A DNA stretch of 64,000 bases from Cucumis sativus (lineage: Eukaryota > Streptophyta > Magnoliopsida > Cucurbitales > Cucurbitaceae): positions 744,001-808,000 of the forward strand of contig NC_026659.2 in assembly GCF_000004075.3 (NCBI RefSeq), written 5' to 3'. The notes beneath the pieces are model-generated. The model was not told the DNA's origin. It saw only the letters and a program-made list of their open reading frames with translations, and made no database searches. Shown piece after piece: positions 11,091 through 24,022 of the stretch (within the stretch, counting starts at the first letter, position 1; each line of letters opens with the position of its first letter). A program made the position numbers and the translations under genes.

Positions 11091-13260
11091 GTTATTCCAT
11101 ATTAAAAAAAACCAATTAAATTATTCCAAAAATAAAAAAGAAGAAGAAGAAGAAAAAGATATAATATAGTTAAAGACATTAAAATCAAGAAATAGGGTTA
11201 GCTGGTAGAATTGAGATGCCAACCACTTTAGTGGTTTATAATTTTAAGCTTTAAAGACACTTGAAACTCACAAAACAAAACAAAAGAAAAAAAAATCCAA
11301 TATCCAAATAAACATTATTCAAGATGGATATTTAATGTCATTATTAACTTAAACATTATTATACAATCTTTTAATTAGCTTGTTTAATTCATATGAATGT
11401 TTGTCTAGGTATAATGTAAATATTTTTCCTCATTTTGCTCTTTAAAACTTTCTTTTTAAATTTTTAAAAAGTTTTATTTACTTTTATTTTATTTATATAT
11501 AAAGGTGGTGATGAAAATCTTACTATATAATAATTTTAAAAGGATGATATACATAAATTTATCAACCAACATATATATATATATATATATAGTCAATTAA
11601 ACATTAAACAAAGCTACACAACATAGCAATTTAGGTTGGAATTAAAATAGATGAATAAGAAAATGTATTCAACATGAGAACCCATCAATCTTAACTAAAA
11701 AGAAAAAAGAAAAGAAAATTAGACCTAACCTATTGAGTAGATTATTGAATCCTTTGAATGATCAAATCATACAAACACCCCTAATCAAACCATCAAATGA
11801 TAAGTTGGAAAACGATACATGCAAACTTATTCAAACTAATTTTCTCAAAACCTAGCATGAAAATTACAAAAAATAGTTTCTTTTTTGAGTTATATGTGTG
11901 TATATATATATATAAATGTTTAGGGTAGTGTGTCCTAGGAAGAAGGATATATAAGAGAGAGCCGCCAAGTGTTAGAGAGGGTATAGTGTGTGAAGTGTAG
12001 GGCGTGGTCCAAAATAGATTAATGAGGGGGAAGGGAAGCTGCGTGGTCCTCTTCCCTTCTTCTATGTGTATACCCCAAAATCTCAAATACCCATTTTTAA
12101 ACTCTATACATTATTTTTGTTTAATAATGTTCTTCTTTAACCTTATCTCTCACTCCTTCTTCATTCTTCATCTTCAATTCTTATCTAATTTAGTTACCTT
12201 TTTTACTCCAATAATTAAAGTTATAAGTAACGAGATCGAACATTCAACTTTTGAGAAAGTAATAATACATCAAGTTGTTTGTTTTCTTTGTAGTCAGCGA
12301 CAACAGAAAAGTTTGTATTCCCGTATTTATCCTGTTTGTCTTTTTTTTTTTTTTTGTTTTGTTATTATCATGACGTATTATGCTTGAATAATTATCTTTA
12401 TTTATAGAAATTTGAACCATAGTTGAATATTTGACCTTTCTACGTTTATATGTAGTTTCATAGGTTAATTATTTTATTTACAGGAGAAGATTTAAGAGAT
12501 TTTTCTCCAAACTACTCGCGGTAGTTTTATAAATTAAAGAATAGAAGAAAGAATTTAAGAAGGTATTGAAGAAGGTAGGATAGAATATCAAGAGCGAAGA
12601 GAAGGCAAGTAAACAGTTTTCATCTGCGTATAAACCCTAATCTTTTTAAATATTAATATAATGTGTCATCTTTTAACTTGAAAGACATTATAATATATTA
12701 AATGATTTTTTTAAAAGAATACGTAGCGTTGTGTCAGATACAGGTGCACTGGATAATCCAACTAGATTGGACAATAAACGTAGCACCGTTCTATCATCAT
12801 CTCCCACACCCTCACCATTGAAGGTACTAAATGGTGATTTAATACATTTTCAATAAAGATAAAAAGTACTCTTTTTTTTTTCTTGAAAGAGGAAAAAGGG
12901 GTTGGGAAGAACTAAATTGAAACCCCCATTGACACACAAAGGGAATTAGACAAGCACACATTTCCTAATCTATTTTTCTTGTGTGTCCTGTTAGAGTTAT
13001 ATTTCTTGCATCTCATTAACATATTTGGTCCATCCCTTCAACTAAAATTAGTAGTGGGTGGGTTGTCCCATAAAAATGAAAAGAAGAATAATTAATTCAA
13101 AGTCTATAACCTATATATATATAGAGAGAGCCCATGTCCAAATTGTAGTTTTATGGGAAGGAATGTAGGGTAGTAGAGGCAAGAGATAAAGATTAAGGGT
13201 ATAGGGAGCATAAGAAAGTGGCATGGGGATGGGGTTTAGGCAAAGGGTAAAAGGGTCAAG

Positions 13261-13295
13261 AGGGCAGAGGGCAAAGGGCAAAGGGCAAAGGGCAT
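13261..13295. repeat. 7-bp minisatellite (AGGGCAA)5
   Basis: Five tandem heptamers, with the outer units varying at the last base (AGGGCAG, three AGGGCAA, AGGGCAT). They lie in a purine-rich strand that switches to a CT-rich tract by 13330. The array sits about 150 bp downstream of a TATATATA-AGAGAGAG core-promoter-like site. Confidence 0.8.
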
Positions 13296-15070
13296 GGGGT
13301 AGGGGGTCCTTATCTAGGACACTGCATGCTCTCTCCTCTCTACTCCCTCTCTCCTCTCTCTCTTTTTCTTCTGCACATTGCTTCATTCATCATTCTTATG
13401 TTAACTCTTCTATGCCCTCTACACCTATATATCTGCCTAATATTCATCTCAATTCATCTATCTTTTTCTAACCCTAAATTACTGTGTCCTCTTTATGCTT
13501 TGGTTACCATGCTTATAAGATATATTATTAGAAATTAACTACCCCTCTAATTTCTTTTTGTTCTATGAGTCTAAATAATTATGCTCTTTTTTTTGTTATT
13601 AAAGGTTTGGATTATGTTTTTTGAGATATGGTTCCTATATATCTCTTTGAAAGGTTTCGCCTGGTTGGATCTTGTGGATTGTTTCTATGTCAGTGTGTAA
13701 CTAAAATAATATTTAAGACAACTAATGATAGATAACCACGATAGATTGAGTTAGAAAAAAATTGTCTTAAGATCAAAACTCTCGGGATAAATAACATACT
13801 TTTTAACCAAAGATTTCAAACAAGACATGATATCAATCCTATTTGAATATTCTTAATTGATAAAAAAAAAAAAAAAAACTATATTAGGATTATCAAAGCA
13901 CATAATCGAGTTCAAAAAGAGGTCCTACATTCAAATTTTTTTACAACGTCATCCTTCATTATTTTCTAATCTTCAATTATTTTGATTTCTATATACTTCA
14001 TTGAGAATTCTATATACCAATTACCTAATATATCACAAAAAGATAAAATTAGAAAGTAAAAGAATTACATCAAAATGACTAAATAAAATACAAATAAGAT
14101 GCCATTGACGGGTTCATATCACGATGTGTTGTTTCTACGTGGCTTTCAACTAACAATTTTCTTACAATGTGTTTGATTGTTTAGTCATAATTGAATTAAA
14201 GCATAAAGTTTTTTTTTCCATAAAAAATATATTAAAGTATAAAGCTAAGTTTAAAAATAAAAAAAAAAAGTGAAGAAGGAAAGAGCAATCATTTTTAATT
14301 TCCATGTGAATAAAGATGATGTAAAGACCATTTGTAAAGTTAATTAATCCAACTAAAACTTAAAAAAGAAAAGAAAAGAAGAGCAATTAAGATAATTTAA
14401 TGTAAATTATTTACACATAAGTTATTGTATACTTTAATTTGATTATGTACTAAGGACAGATAAATTCAGCATTTGGATAAGATCAGTGGTGTCAGAAGAG
14501 TTTCAAAATATTTTTTGTCTTCTTATTGTGTCCTTTTTTGTTTCAAAAATTAAATTGTCACACTTTAAATCAAACTAAAAGATAAGTTTGCATGTGAGAT
14601 ATAAATTATTGTAGATAAATCAGTCATTTTTATTTTCTACTTTTTTATCACTAATAATTTAATGCAGTATGAACAATCCTCCTATTCTTTTGTTTTAACT
14701 TTTCCTTCTAATCCCTTTTCATTTTAAATGTAGAAAAGTTAATTTAAGTTCACCCACTACTGTACCTTCTAGTTTAATCAAATTTATTCATTAAAATATT
14801 TAATTAAGTTGAATATAGGATGGAAGTTTAAATTTATTAAATAATAAAAGGTTACCCACCTTTTCAACGATTATTTCTTGTAATAAAATACCACCGACAC
14901 ACCACTTAAATAATGATATCGATTTTCTTTTTTTAGGAAATATTAACCTTTTATCAAGTATATATCTCTATAATGATATAATGTTGTTCACTATTAGTTC
15001 TTATTTTGTCATGTTTTTAACTAGAACCTTAAAAACATCTCATTCCAATGAATAAATAATATATACCATC

Positions 15071-15112
<42 letters not shown>
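15071..15112. repeat. Compound (GT)n(AT)n microsatellite
   Basis: About six GT units run directly into about fifteen AT units. It is the longest dinucleotide tract in the window. Confidence 0.9.
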
Positions 15113-15114
<2 letters not shown>

Positions 15115-15565
15115 TTAGAGGCCAATGCATAGAAGTTTGATCAATTCCCTCGAACATAGATTCAAAATCAAATTGAAAAAGGCTTTTACAAACACTCTAA
15201 GCCAATGTTTGAAACTAGCTGAATAGCATATCCCAACACTACCAAAATAATTAGTATTCACACACACGTCTATACCTTCAAGAAGACTAACTTTTTATAT
15301 AAAAACACACAATTAACACTATTTATAATAATAATTGTTAGAGATTAATACAGTTTTTTTTTTTTTTGTCAATTGGTAATATCACATAATAAATGGTTTG
15401 GAGAGGTCACATGTCTAAACGGTCCGTACAATGTTACTATTTTCGGTTAAAATTAACTTTCATTGGTTAGACCTTTTACCTATTTGAAGTTCACAAATGA
15501 AGAAGAGTGTTTAGATATGATATATAACTAATATTTTGTGTGCAACAAATAAGATATACGAAGGT

Positions 15566-15625
15566 GCGGTGGTTTAAACTTTGATCTCAAAAGTTAAGGT
15601 AATTACTACTGAAGTATAAGTTATT
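15566..15625 (-). repeat. tRNA-like short repeat remnant (SINE-like)
   Basis: Read on the minus strand, this stretch has the order acttcagtagtaattacc, then a ttgagatcaaagtttaaacc block. It resembles the better preserved element at 55031-55110, in which a GGTTCAAGTC pol III B-box-like motif is visible. Age and class are uncertain. Confidence 0.3.
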
Positions 15626-18600
15626 TTAGTTACTTCTATTCAAAGATATAAATCAAACAAAATTCGTAAAAAATAGAACATTTGACAAAATATTTACACT
15701 TCATGTGTAATGAATTTAAAAAAAAACTCCAAAATTTTAAGTCAATCGATTTTTTTTTTCTCTACATTATGTGAAAGTGAAAGGCGGTAGGAGTTGATGT
15801 AAGCTAAAAATTCTCGACCCAATCTTGAATAAAAAGGAAAATATGTCTTAATTCTTGAATAAAGAGAAAAAAAATTACAAAGAGAAAATATATCTTAAAA
15901 AAGAAAAAAAGTTAAAAATGAAATCAGTTGATCGTTATGTTTAATCATTTACATGAAATGATGTCAACGTAAACCTAGCTCAATTGATCATTTATGACAT
16001 ATGAATACAATCACACTAACACAAGTGTAGGTATGTTTTTTGAAAAGAATATGATAGATTATGAGATGCACCCGAACATCTCTTCACTAAGAACTACAAC
16101 TCGATTACTCGTAAAGTCTATCGTATTGAATTCTTTTGAAAATTGATTCACGCAGATATTCGAGGCTCGAATATATCTGCCTTCACAAGTTGGTTGAAGA
16201 CATAAAAAAACACATGAAGCAGCCTTTTCCAATCAAATTTGTAAATGGGTGAGGGTTTTTTCTTCATGATTAAAAATACCATATTGCCTTATTTATACAG
16301 TGAATAAAGGAAGAAATTTCCAAGAAAATGAATACTTTTGACAAAAAATTCAACTCTAAAGAGAGAAGGAAAGAAGAAAGAAAAGAAAAGGAAAAACACA
16401 CACACACAGCCTAATCTTGACAGTGAATAAACATAATAAATTTCATAGAAAAATTTATGGACAATTTTGATGAATTGTATGATATTTCAAACATCTTTTC
16501 CCTATAGTCAAAATCTAATATTTGTACATTTCTTTTCCTCTACCAAAGTCTTCTTGAATCAGATCATAAAACATGAAAAAAATAATATATCATATCTTTC
16601 CTTGTATAATTCTTTCATTAACTTTTTCAATTTTGTTCATATACTTTAAGTAACAAAAATTACATTGAATTCTACTTTATTATCACTATCGTATACTCAA
16701 ATTCTCAATTTAACAATGATCTCGTAGAACTTTAAAGTTGTCGTTATTATTTTATAACTTTTAACTTGAAACATACATAGACATATATACATAACTATAC
16801 TTTTAAAATATGATTTTATTTAATCTAGTTTAACCATTAATCTTAAATTTGAATTATAATATAACCCTAAGTTTCTTAACGAAAAAGTACATCTTTCAAA
16901 ACATTAGAATTAATAATAGTTAGAGTTATGTTGTTTTATTTTTAACATTGGATTTGAATCAAACCTTAAATTTAGAACTCACAAATAAACTGACCAAAAA
17001 AAATTAAAGATATATTGTTTGTAAATGGTGGATATTGGACGACACTTGGTGAATATGAAATAACCAAACAATATTCTCTTTTGTCTCAATTATTTTCAAC
17101 TAACACTTCATAAATGAAATGGGAAGTGATATGAACAAGCAAACATCTTTTATTATAATGTTGGGAGAAAATTAAACAATGTATGATAAATTTCTCATAA
17201 ACAAAGTCCTAGGTGTCGTTTTCTCTACATATATACGTACGTGTAACAAATATAAGGATATATCTATTAAAATTCAATCTAAAAAAAATTATAGTTTATG
17301 GAATTGAAAAAGAAAAAAAAGCATAAAATTAAAAGAAGAAATCTATACATACATACATATACACACATTAGTAATGGGTCCATGTTTTATTAATATTTTT
17401 CTTATTTCCTTTATTACTACATACACACCTGTCTATCTTTGTATACTTTTAATATATCTAAAATTATTTTTATCTAAGTTTGTAAAATAAAATATATAAT
17501 TTCGTGATGAATGCAATAGAGACCATTTTTTTCTTATGAAAAATAAAAGTAACTAGATGGACTAATTGGATGATTTGTTAAAAATACATGAACTAAAATT
17601 TAATATTTAAAATTCGGATGGACCAAATAAAAAGAGAGTCGAAATATAGGAAAATCGAAATCGACCTTTGAAAATTCTGTATGTGGTTGTAAACTTTTAG
17701 TAAAGCTGAAATGAGGGGAAAATACATGTAATACTAAATGTTGTATTATTATTATATTATCATACTATAGAAGAAGAGAAAAAAAAAGATGTAAAGAGAG
17801 GAAAAAGAACCATAGAAATCCAAATTAGAAAGCCGTAGGGATAGAGACATTGAAGGGGACAAGACCTCCAAATGTGGGGAATGTGCATTCTTTTTCCCAC
17901 CTTTTCTTGTAAATTTCATTATCAAAAATTTAATTTGTCCTTAGGTTAAACCTACGCTCATTGAGTTCGTCATATTGATGCTAATGTTTTTCTTCAATAT
18001 ATATATACATATTTGACTATAAAACTAAGATCAATTTGATACATCAAGATTAAAAAATACACTTGAATATCTTAACGAGTCAATACAATAATCAAAGTAG
18101 CCTCTATCATATCGCAATTCAAACATACTAATGCTAATGCTGAGTTTCTTCTAATAACTATTTTCAGTTTTTTATCTTATAAAACTTTTAATTTAAAATA
18201 TAAAAAGTTTATGTTGAAAATATTTATAAATATAATATTTACGATAGATTGTGATAGACGATAACTAGATTTCTACATACCTATCTATCAGTATATTTAC
18301 AACCCTCCCTTCAAAATTGTTTTTGATTTTTTTTTTTTTTTTTGTAATATTTGAAAATTTATTATACATTTTAGAATTAAAGTAAGAAACAATGCTTTTA
18401 TTTATGTTTAGAGAAAAAAAAATAAAAATATACATTTTTATTGTCAAAAACATTTAGCCCCATAAATAAAAGTACTATTTATCATTTTAATAAACACTTA
18501 GCCTATGAACCCACTTCTCACTTCTTGTTTTGTTGCTATATCTTCTTTTTAACTTTTTTTTTTTTTAAATTTAGGAATTCAATCTTTTCCTCAAAATTAT

Positions 18601-21279
18601 CATAAAATAGAGATAAAATAAGTTTAGTTTTAAAAAACAAAAAATTAAATAATTAGAAGGGAGTGAAAAACTAAAAACAAATTTAAAAAAAATCAAAAAC
18701 AGAAACGTCCTAAGAAAAAGTTGATTCATACGTGAGTCTCTCATATGCACCAAATTTCTAAATTAGTTCTCAAGTGCTATTTTTTATTGTCACAAACATC
18801 TGTGGTCCTATCAACTTTTTGTTATCTTTCATCTTTCCTATTTGTTTTAATGTATAAGCATTATATGATATATTTTTTGTGTGTCATATTTTGGACGGTG
18901 AAAAGAAATGATGTAGAATTAATCAATATTTTGGTTCTAAATATAGCAAAATGAATCAATATAAAGTAGGACAAAATTTTAGAATCTATCAACAATACTC
19001 AAAGAAGCAAAATGTAAATACGTCGATTTTCATTAAATACATATTAAAATGTGCTTTTTCAACTATATGTTTGAAGCAAAACAAACTTATTAGAGGTTTG
19101 AATCTGGAGAAATTAAAAAGTGAAAGGGTGATGATTGTGACTCTTTATCTAAATTTTAAATGCAATTGAAAGAAGTTAAAAGAATGATCTAACATGACAA
19201 GTTTAGAGTTTAAATTTGATTCTTTTATACTTCAAATTATTCATTGTCTAATTTACATTCATAAACCAAATTAACTTCAAGATTTGTCATGCATAATTTT
19301 TTTCCATATAAATATCAATCTTGATTAAATTCTTGAGATAAATATTGTAGATAGGAAATCAAACCACCGACTACACTTCATATGTCGCCCTTTCTTGAAA
19401 TATACTCGAATTGACAATATATTTATGTTTCCTAACATACTTACATAAAAGGAAAAGTTGGTTTTGAAAACCAAGTACCTAAACTCAAGCCATTTATTTT
19501 GACATTTAACAACCCATTGTGATAACAACTTTGATTTTTATTTTTTGAGATAGCAAATTATTCTTGTATTATGTTCGAAATAACTTTATTGATGAGTAAA
19601 CATAAAGAGTAATTCAAACGAGATATCTTAGAGAAAAGTCTTCCATTCAAGAAAGATAGAAATGTATATTGTAATTACAAAAAAACTTTCAATTTAACTC
19701 TCTTCCTAATTTTCAAAGAACTTGGTGATGATTAATGAGTGATTCTTTTAAGATGTACAAGAAAACAAAGCATTACCAAATATACCATTCTATTGAATCA
19801 TGGTTTAATTAACGAAAAATTATGTAATCTAAAAGGAAAAAAAAAAGATAAAGGGAGCTATAAGATCATCTTGAATTACACTTGCTCCAACAAAAACAAT
19901 TGCTATAGATAACATAATAGAGGGCCAGAGAGAAATAAAGTTAGTGACTTTGTATGACTTTGGGCTCTAAAGGACCTAAAAAAAAAATAGTTGAAAGTGT
20001 GCACTGACAAGATAATGCATTGGAAGAGACACCCTAAACATATATAGTTTGAAACATTTTGGATCATAAAATTAATAATCATCCCTAACTTATCTAAATT
20101 TGAATATTTCTCTACTGCATGCTGAAAGAGTACGAACTGTTTTAAAATGATTAAAAGTCGACATTTTTTATAAAAAAATTAACATGTGGCGCTTTTAGTA
20201 CTACACTTAATTCATTGCAGTTCAAACATGTTACATGCAAGAAAGTTCTCAACACACTTTAGGCTTTAGCCAACATCATCAAGAACACATTTTAAAGCTT
20301 TATTTCTTTTACATATTAATACCCTTTTGGGAAAATTTACCTTAATTACATGATGAAATTGAAAAACTGAACACTAATATTAAAGAAAAAGAAAAAGAGA
20401 GAAAGAGAAAGGGAAACTGATTGAATGGTGTAATATTTTTCCACACAAAGAACCGTCAGAAGCTAAAACGTGGCTAAATCCAATGAAGAAAAAGTCAAAA
20501 AGTCAAACATTGAAAAAATGAAGTATTAACTAATGGTCGGCACCCAACATCATACTGCCGTCCACACACAATTCTAACCCCCTCACTTTAAAGTTTAATC
20601 CATCATGTGAAAAAAATAAAAACAGACCCAGTCCGTATAAAATTTAGGAGTTTCTATGAACATAAAAAATCAAACTCTAGGTTAATTTTTTTTAAAAAAA
20701 AATCACTTTTTAACCCTAAAATTTAAACATACATCGCAAAAACGTTACAATTTCAATCACATAATAAGTCCTCACTTCATATCTTAAAAAAAGAAAAACG
20801 ACATTAGTGTTTTTAAAATTCATGAATTTTAAAAGTATTATTCTATGTGTAATCTAGTAGATGGAGAGTATTATTGTAGCTAGGGCTAATCTGTGGATTG
20901 GACAAACTTAATTTTTCTAACAAATTAAGAAGTGTTATAATAGAAAGAAAGAAAGAAAAAAAAAAAGGAAATAAAGGGAAAGTTAAAATTGGAAGCGTTG
21001 TATAAGTTGAAGAAGAAATGAAAATGGTAAAGTCCAAAAATAGTGTAAGAATGGATGGAAGAAAAGATCCAATTGGTATGGAAAAGAAATGGAAAGTATT
21101 AAATGAATGATATTTAGGGAGAGAGATAGAGGGAAAAAAAAAAGCATGCAGTGTGAGAAAAGGAAGAGAGGTGGGGCTATACTCTCTTTTTTAATAAATT
21201 ATATATTTTTGTTATAGAACTCTCAAAGCCTAAAAATTATAATTAGAAAAAAAAGAAGAATATGATTATATATTTTCAA

Positions 21280-21420
21280 AATGAGAGAGTGTGTACCACT
21301 AAGGATGTTGACAAGGACACCCTCACATGAGACCCTTAAGCAGATAATACATGGGGTCCCTAAAACTCATACCCCACATTCTCTCCCTCTCTACCCTTAT
21401 CAGGGACCAATACCCAAAAT
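21280..21420. promoter_or_regulatory. GC-richer island upstream of NGATHA
   Basis: Lying 620-760 bp before the NGATHA ATG, this block is clearly less AT-rich than its flanks and carries GGGGTCCC and GGGACC cores. TCP factors bind GTGGNCCC-like sites and are known upstream regulators of NGATHA genes; GGGGTCCC is one base off. The link is an inference. The block could equally be an unannotated short transcript. Confidence 0.3.
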
Positions 21421-21778
21421 AATAGTAATGATAATAATACTTTTATACTTGAGATTTGAGTTTTTGTTTAATTTAATTTGAAGGATGAAAAGAGATCAAC
21501 ATTTCAATTAACTTGAAAATCATACTCAAAGCTTGGGATCAAAATGAAAACGAGATCAAAACTTAGGGAGTTGGAAAGTTTTTTTCTAAAAATGAAGAAA
21601 GAAAAGAAAGAAGAAAAAAACCCTTTCGTTGGCTAGATACCTATCCTATTCCCAAGTTCTTAATTTTGAAGTACTGTTTTTTCTTTTTTGCTTACTTATT
21701 TGGCTTCATTTCATTTTCTTCTTTTTTCTTTTCTTTTTCTTTTCAACGTCGGTGGTGTTTTGTGTTTAAGTGATATGA

Positions 21779-21823
21779 TTTCTTCTTCTTCTTCTTCTTC
21801 TTCTTCTTCTTCTTCTTCTTCTT
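21779..21823. repeat. (TTC)15 microsatellite in the NGATHA leader
   Basis: A perfect TTC tract sits in the long CT-rich leader 215 bp before the NGATHA start codon. CT-rich leaders are common in plant regulatory genes. It could vary in length between accessions. Confidence 0.85.
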
Positions 21824-22038
21824 TGTGTGTGGTTTTTTGGACTCTTTTCTTACTCAGATTACATTTCATCCAACCTTTGCTTTCTATTCATTAATTCAAC
21901 TTCTTTCTTCTTTCTTCTTTTCTTCTTCCTTCTTCTTCTATTATTATTCTCTCTATTTTTCTTCAAACCCTAAACATATCCATCACTACTCTTTTTCATC
22001 TCCAAAATTCAAAATTTCCATTTGGGTTTTCTAAAAGG

Positions 22039-23235
22039 ATGAATTTTGGAGTTAATACACTCCAAAATCACCATCTTCAACCTAGAAATAGGTTAGATTT
22101 GATCATGATGGAGCCTCCGGAGGCGGAGGAGGAAGCCGGTGGTGGTTCTAACAGCGGCAACGGCGGAAGAGGAGGAGGAGGAGAAGTTGTTGAGAGAGAA
22201 CACATGTTTGACAAAGTGGTGACTCCAAGTGACGTAGGTAAATTGAATCGTCTCGTAATTCCAAAGCAGCACGCTGAGAGATTTTTCCCTTTAGATTCAT
22301 CAACAAACGACAAGGGTTTACTCTTAAACTTCGAAGATCGTAACGGAAAATCATGGCGATTTCGTTACTCCTACTGGAACAGCAGCCAAAGCTACGTTAT
22401 GACCAAAGGTTGGAGTCGTTTCGTCAAGGAGAAACGCCTTGACGCTGGAGATATTGTCTCATTTCAACGTGGAATTGGTGAAATTGGAAGAGATCGTCTT
22501 TACATCGACTGGCGTCGTCGTCCTGAACTCCCCATCCACCACTATCCCATCACCACCGCCACCACTGCCATCCGACCAAGCATCGTCATACCAAGCGGCA
22601 GTGGTGCTACTGCCGCCTGGGGGCCATTAGTCTGGCAGCCCCTCGGCGTAACGACAGCTGGATACCATCATCAGCCAGCTGCCGTAACGCCGCGGGACCA
22701 CGCACACTTGTCACGAAACAACAACAACAGTAACAACAATAACAACAATGGGAATGGTATGTGTTGTCCTTATGGATATGGGAGTAGTAGTGTTGAAACA
22801 ACAAGTTCTGGGTTGGTGTATTTGAGGACAGAATTAGGAGGAAAATCATCAAGAAGAGTAATTGGTACTCCAAGATTAGGGGAGGATCAAGAATTGGAAT
22901 TGGAAATGGATAGGAATTATAATAATTATCAGATGCAGCAAGAGTATTGTAGTAATGGTGGGGGTGGTGCTTCAATGGTGGTCCTTCAAGGAAATTATAG
23001 TATGGAAAATCATCATCATCATCATAAATTAAATAGTAATAACAATAATAATTATAGTGAAGAAGATACACCAGTGAAAAAATCAAGATTAAGGCTATTT
23101 GGTGTAAACATGGAGATGGAGAGTCCAATTTCATCACCTTCTTCTGATGAATGTGATTTATTATTATCTACAAACCCCAAAACCACTACTTCTACCACTC
23201 AATTCCAATTGCCTTCTCCTTCAATTTACAAGTAA
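22039..23235 (+). CDS. NGA: NGATHA-type B3 domain transcription factor
   Basis: An uninterrupted 398-codon reading frame. The B3 DNA-binding domain spans about residues 54-162: it opens with [20 protein letters not shown], includes [18 protein letters not shown] and GWSRFVKEK, and ends at [10 protein letters not shown]. There is no AP2 domain, which separates it from the RAV proteins. RLFGV at 352-356, inside RLFGVNME, is the repressor-type motif shared by RAV and NGATHA proteins. The mature region between has low-complexity tracts of Asn, Gly and His. NGATHA factors act in the nucleus; they shape style and stigma development and limit lateral organ growth. The B3 domain is preceded by a Gly-rich segment and an acidic PEAEEEA stretch. 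The TAA stop is embedded in a good splice-donor consensus (CAA|GTAAGC), so a spliced isoform with a longer C-terminus cannot be excluded. Confidence 0.93.
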   Translation: MNFGVNTLQNHHLQPRNRLDLIMMEPPEAEEEAGGGSNSGNGGRGGGGEVVEREHMFDKVVTPSDVGKLNRLVIPKQHAERFFPLDSSTNDKGLLLNFEDRNGKSWRFRYSYWNSSQSYVMTKGWSRFVKEKRLDAGDIVSFQRGIGEIGRDRLYIDWRRRPELPIHHYPITTATTAIRPSIVIPSGSGATAAWGPLVWQPLGVTTAGYHHQPAAVTPRDHAHLSRNNNNSNNNNNNGNGMCCPYGYGSSSVETTSSGLVYLRTELGGKSSRRVIGTPRLGEDQELELEMDRNYNNYQMQQEYCSNGGGGASMVVLQGNYSMENHHHHHKLNSNNNNNYSEEDTPVKKSRLRLFGVNMEMESPISSPSSDECDLLLSTNPKTTTSTTQFQLPSPSIYK

Positions 23236-23876
23236 GCAATTTCTTTTTTACTTCTTTTATTTTAGCCATCTTTTCTTTTTCTTTTCCTTTTTTGGTTAAT
23301 TTATGTCTTAATTCTCCATATCAGCTCTCACTCTCTCTAAATAATATGATGCATATATATTATAAATATATATGTATATATTATGTATTTGATCCAATTC
23401 CTATTTGACCCTTTTTTGTTTTTTGATTTGTGTATAAATAAAAAAATTTCGATCAATTCATATAAGTGAAACGGCAATTTTTGTTTTATTTTTTACATGG
23501 ATTATTATGGGATTATTATTCTGTCTGGAAAATTCTTCTTATAACTACAATATCTCTGTGTCTCTCTCTTTTGTATTATCATCATCATCTTCTTCTTCTT
23601 CTTCTTCACATTTCCCACTAGAAGCCTATTGGTGGCTTTGTTTCAAAAAAATAATAATCATAAATTTGTAATTTCAGAATTTGTGACAGTTGTTGGGATT
23701 AATGTTGAAATTGTTAGAGAGGTATAGCTACATAGTAGGCTCAAGCTATCTGACATATTTGGACTTTTAATGACACATAAACACTGTCCCCTCTTCATTA
23801 GTTTGTTGTTCTTGTCACTGCTTCCTTGGGCATGCCCTGCAGTTTCTTCAGTCCTTTTGTTTCTTCCTAATTTATT

Positions 23877-23918
23877 TCTCTCTCTCTCTCTCTCTCTCTC
23901 CCTCTCCCTCTCTCTCTT
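23877..23918. repeat. (TC)n pyrimidine tract
   Basis: A nearly pure TC run with two CCC interruptions. It is followed within 40 bp by a TTC run and a TAG, so besides being a microsatellite it could serve as the polypyrimidine tract of a 3' splice site for the gene upstream. Confidence 0.8.
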
Positions 23919-24000
23919 TACTTCCAAATCTTTCTTCTTCTTCTTCTTCATCTAGGACTCATCTTTTGATTCTTATATCTTGCCTATTTTGCATGCAATG

Positions 24001-24022
24001 TCATCATCATCATCATCATCAT
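24001..24022. repeat. (CAT)7 microsatellite
   Basis: Seven tandem CAT units in the 3' flank of the NGATHA gene. Confidence 0.85.

Larger units (their letters stand above)
8947..13100. other. Gene-poor AT-rich interval with microsatellites
   Basis: No gene was recognised. Contents: a poly-A run near 9279-9294; a GCCCA/AAGCC-rich stretch at about 9718-9840 that looks like LTR or transposon sequence but lacks clear ends; (AT)n at 10173-10196 and 10313-10330; (TATG)6 at 10761-10784; a 20-bp direct repeat (CTCTATTTGAATTTAATTAA) at 11024-11043 and 11071-11090; (AT)10 at 11571-11590. A TATA-like box followed by AGAGAGAG occurs near 11947-11962. Confidence 0.45.
13296..22038. other. Gene-poor interval upstream of the NGATHA gene
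   Basis: About 8.7 kb with no recognised gene. Contents: poly-A at 13862-13879; compound (GT)n(AT)n at 15071-15112; a tRNA-like short repeat remnant at 15566-15625; TA runs near 18000; paired GTCAAA W-box-like cores near 20492-20506. The final 750 bases form a relatively GC-rich island at about 21280-21420 and then the CT-rich NGATHA leader. Open frames of 60-80 codons occur, but none has recognisable protein character. Confidence 0.45.

Noticed and set aside
12029..12063. Small hairpin GGAAGGGAAG...CTTCCCTTC
   Set aside because: The stem is short and simple in sequence, and the loop and context do not suggest a terminator or miRNA.
12004..12387. A 127-codon plus-strand frame
   Set aside because: Phe/Ile/Ser-rich translation of T-rich DNA, ending in a poly-T run; no family resemblance.
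13111..13471. Overlapping open frames across the AGGGCAA array
   Set aside because: The peptides consist of translated heptamer repeats and CT-rich sequence; they are probably not proteins.
22607..23137. A 176-codon minus-strand open frame
   Set aside because: It lies wholly antisense to the NGATHA coding region and is a shadow of its low-complexity Asn, Gly and His tracts (Tyr and Cys runs on the other strand).
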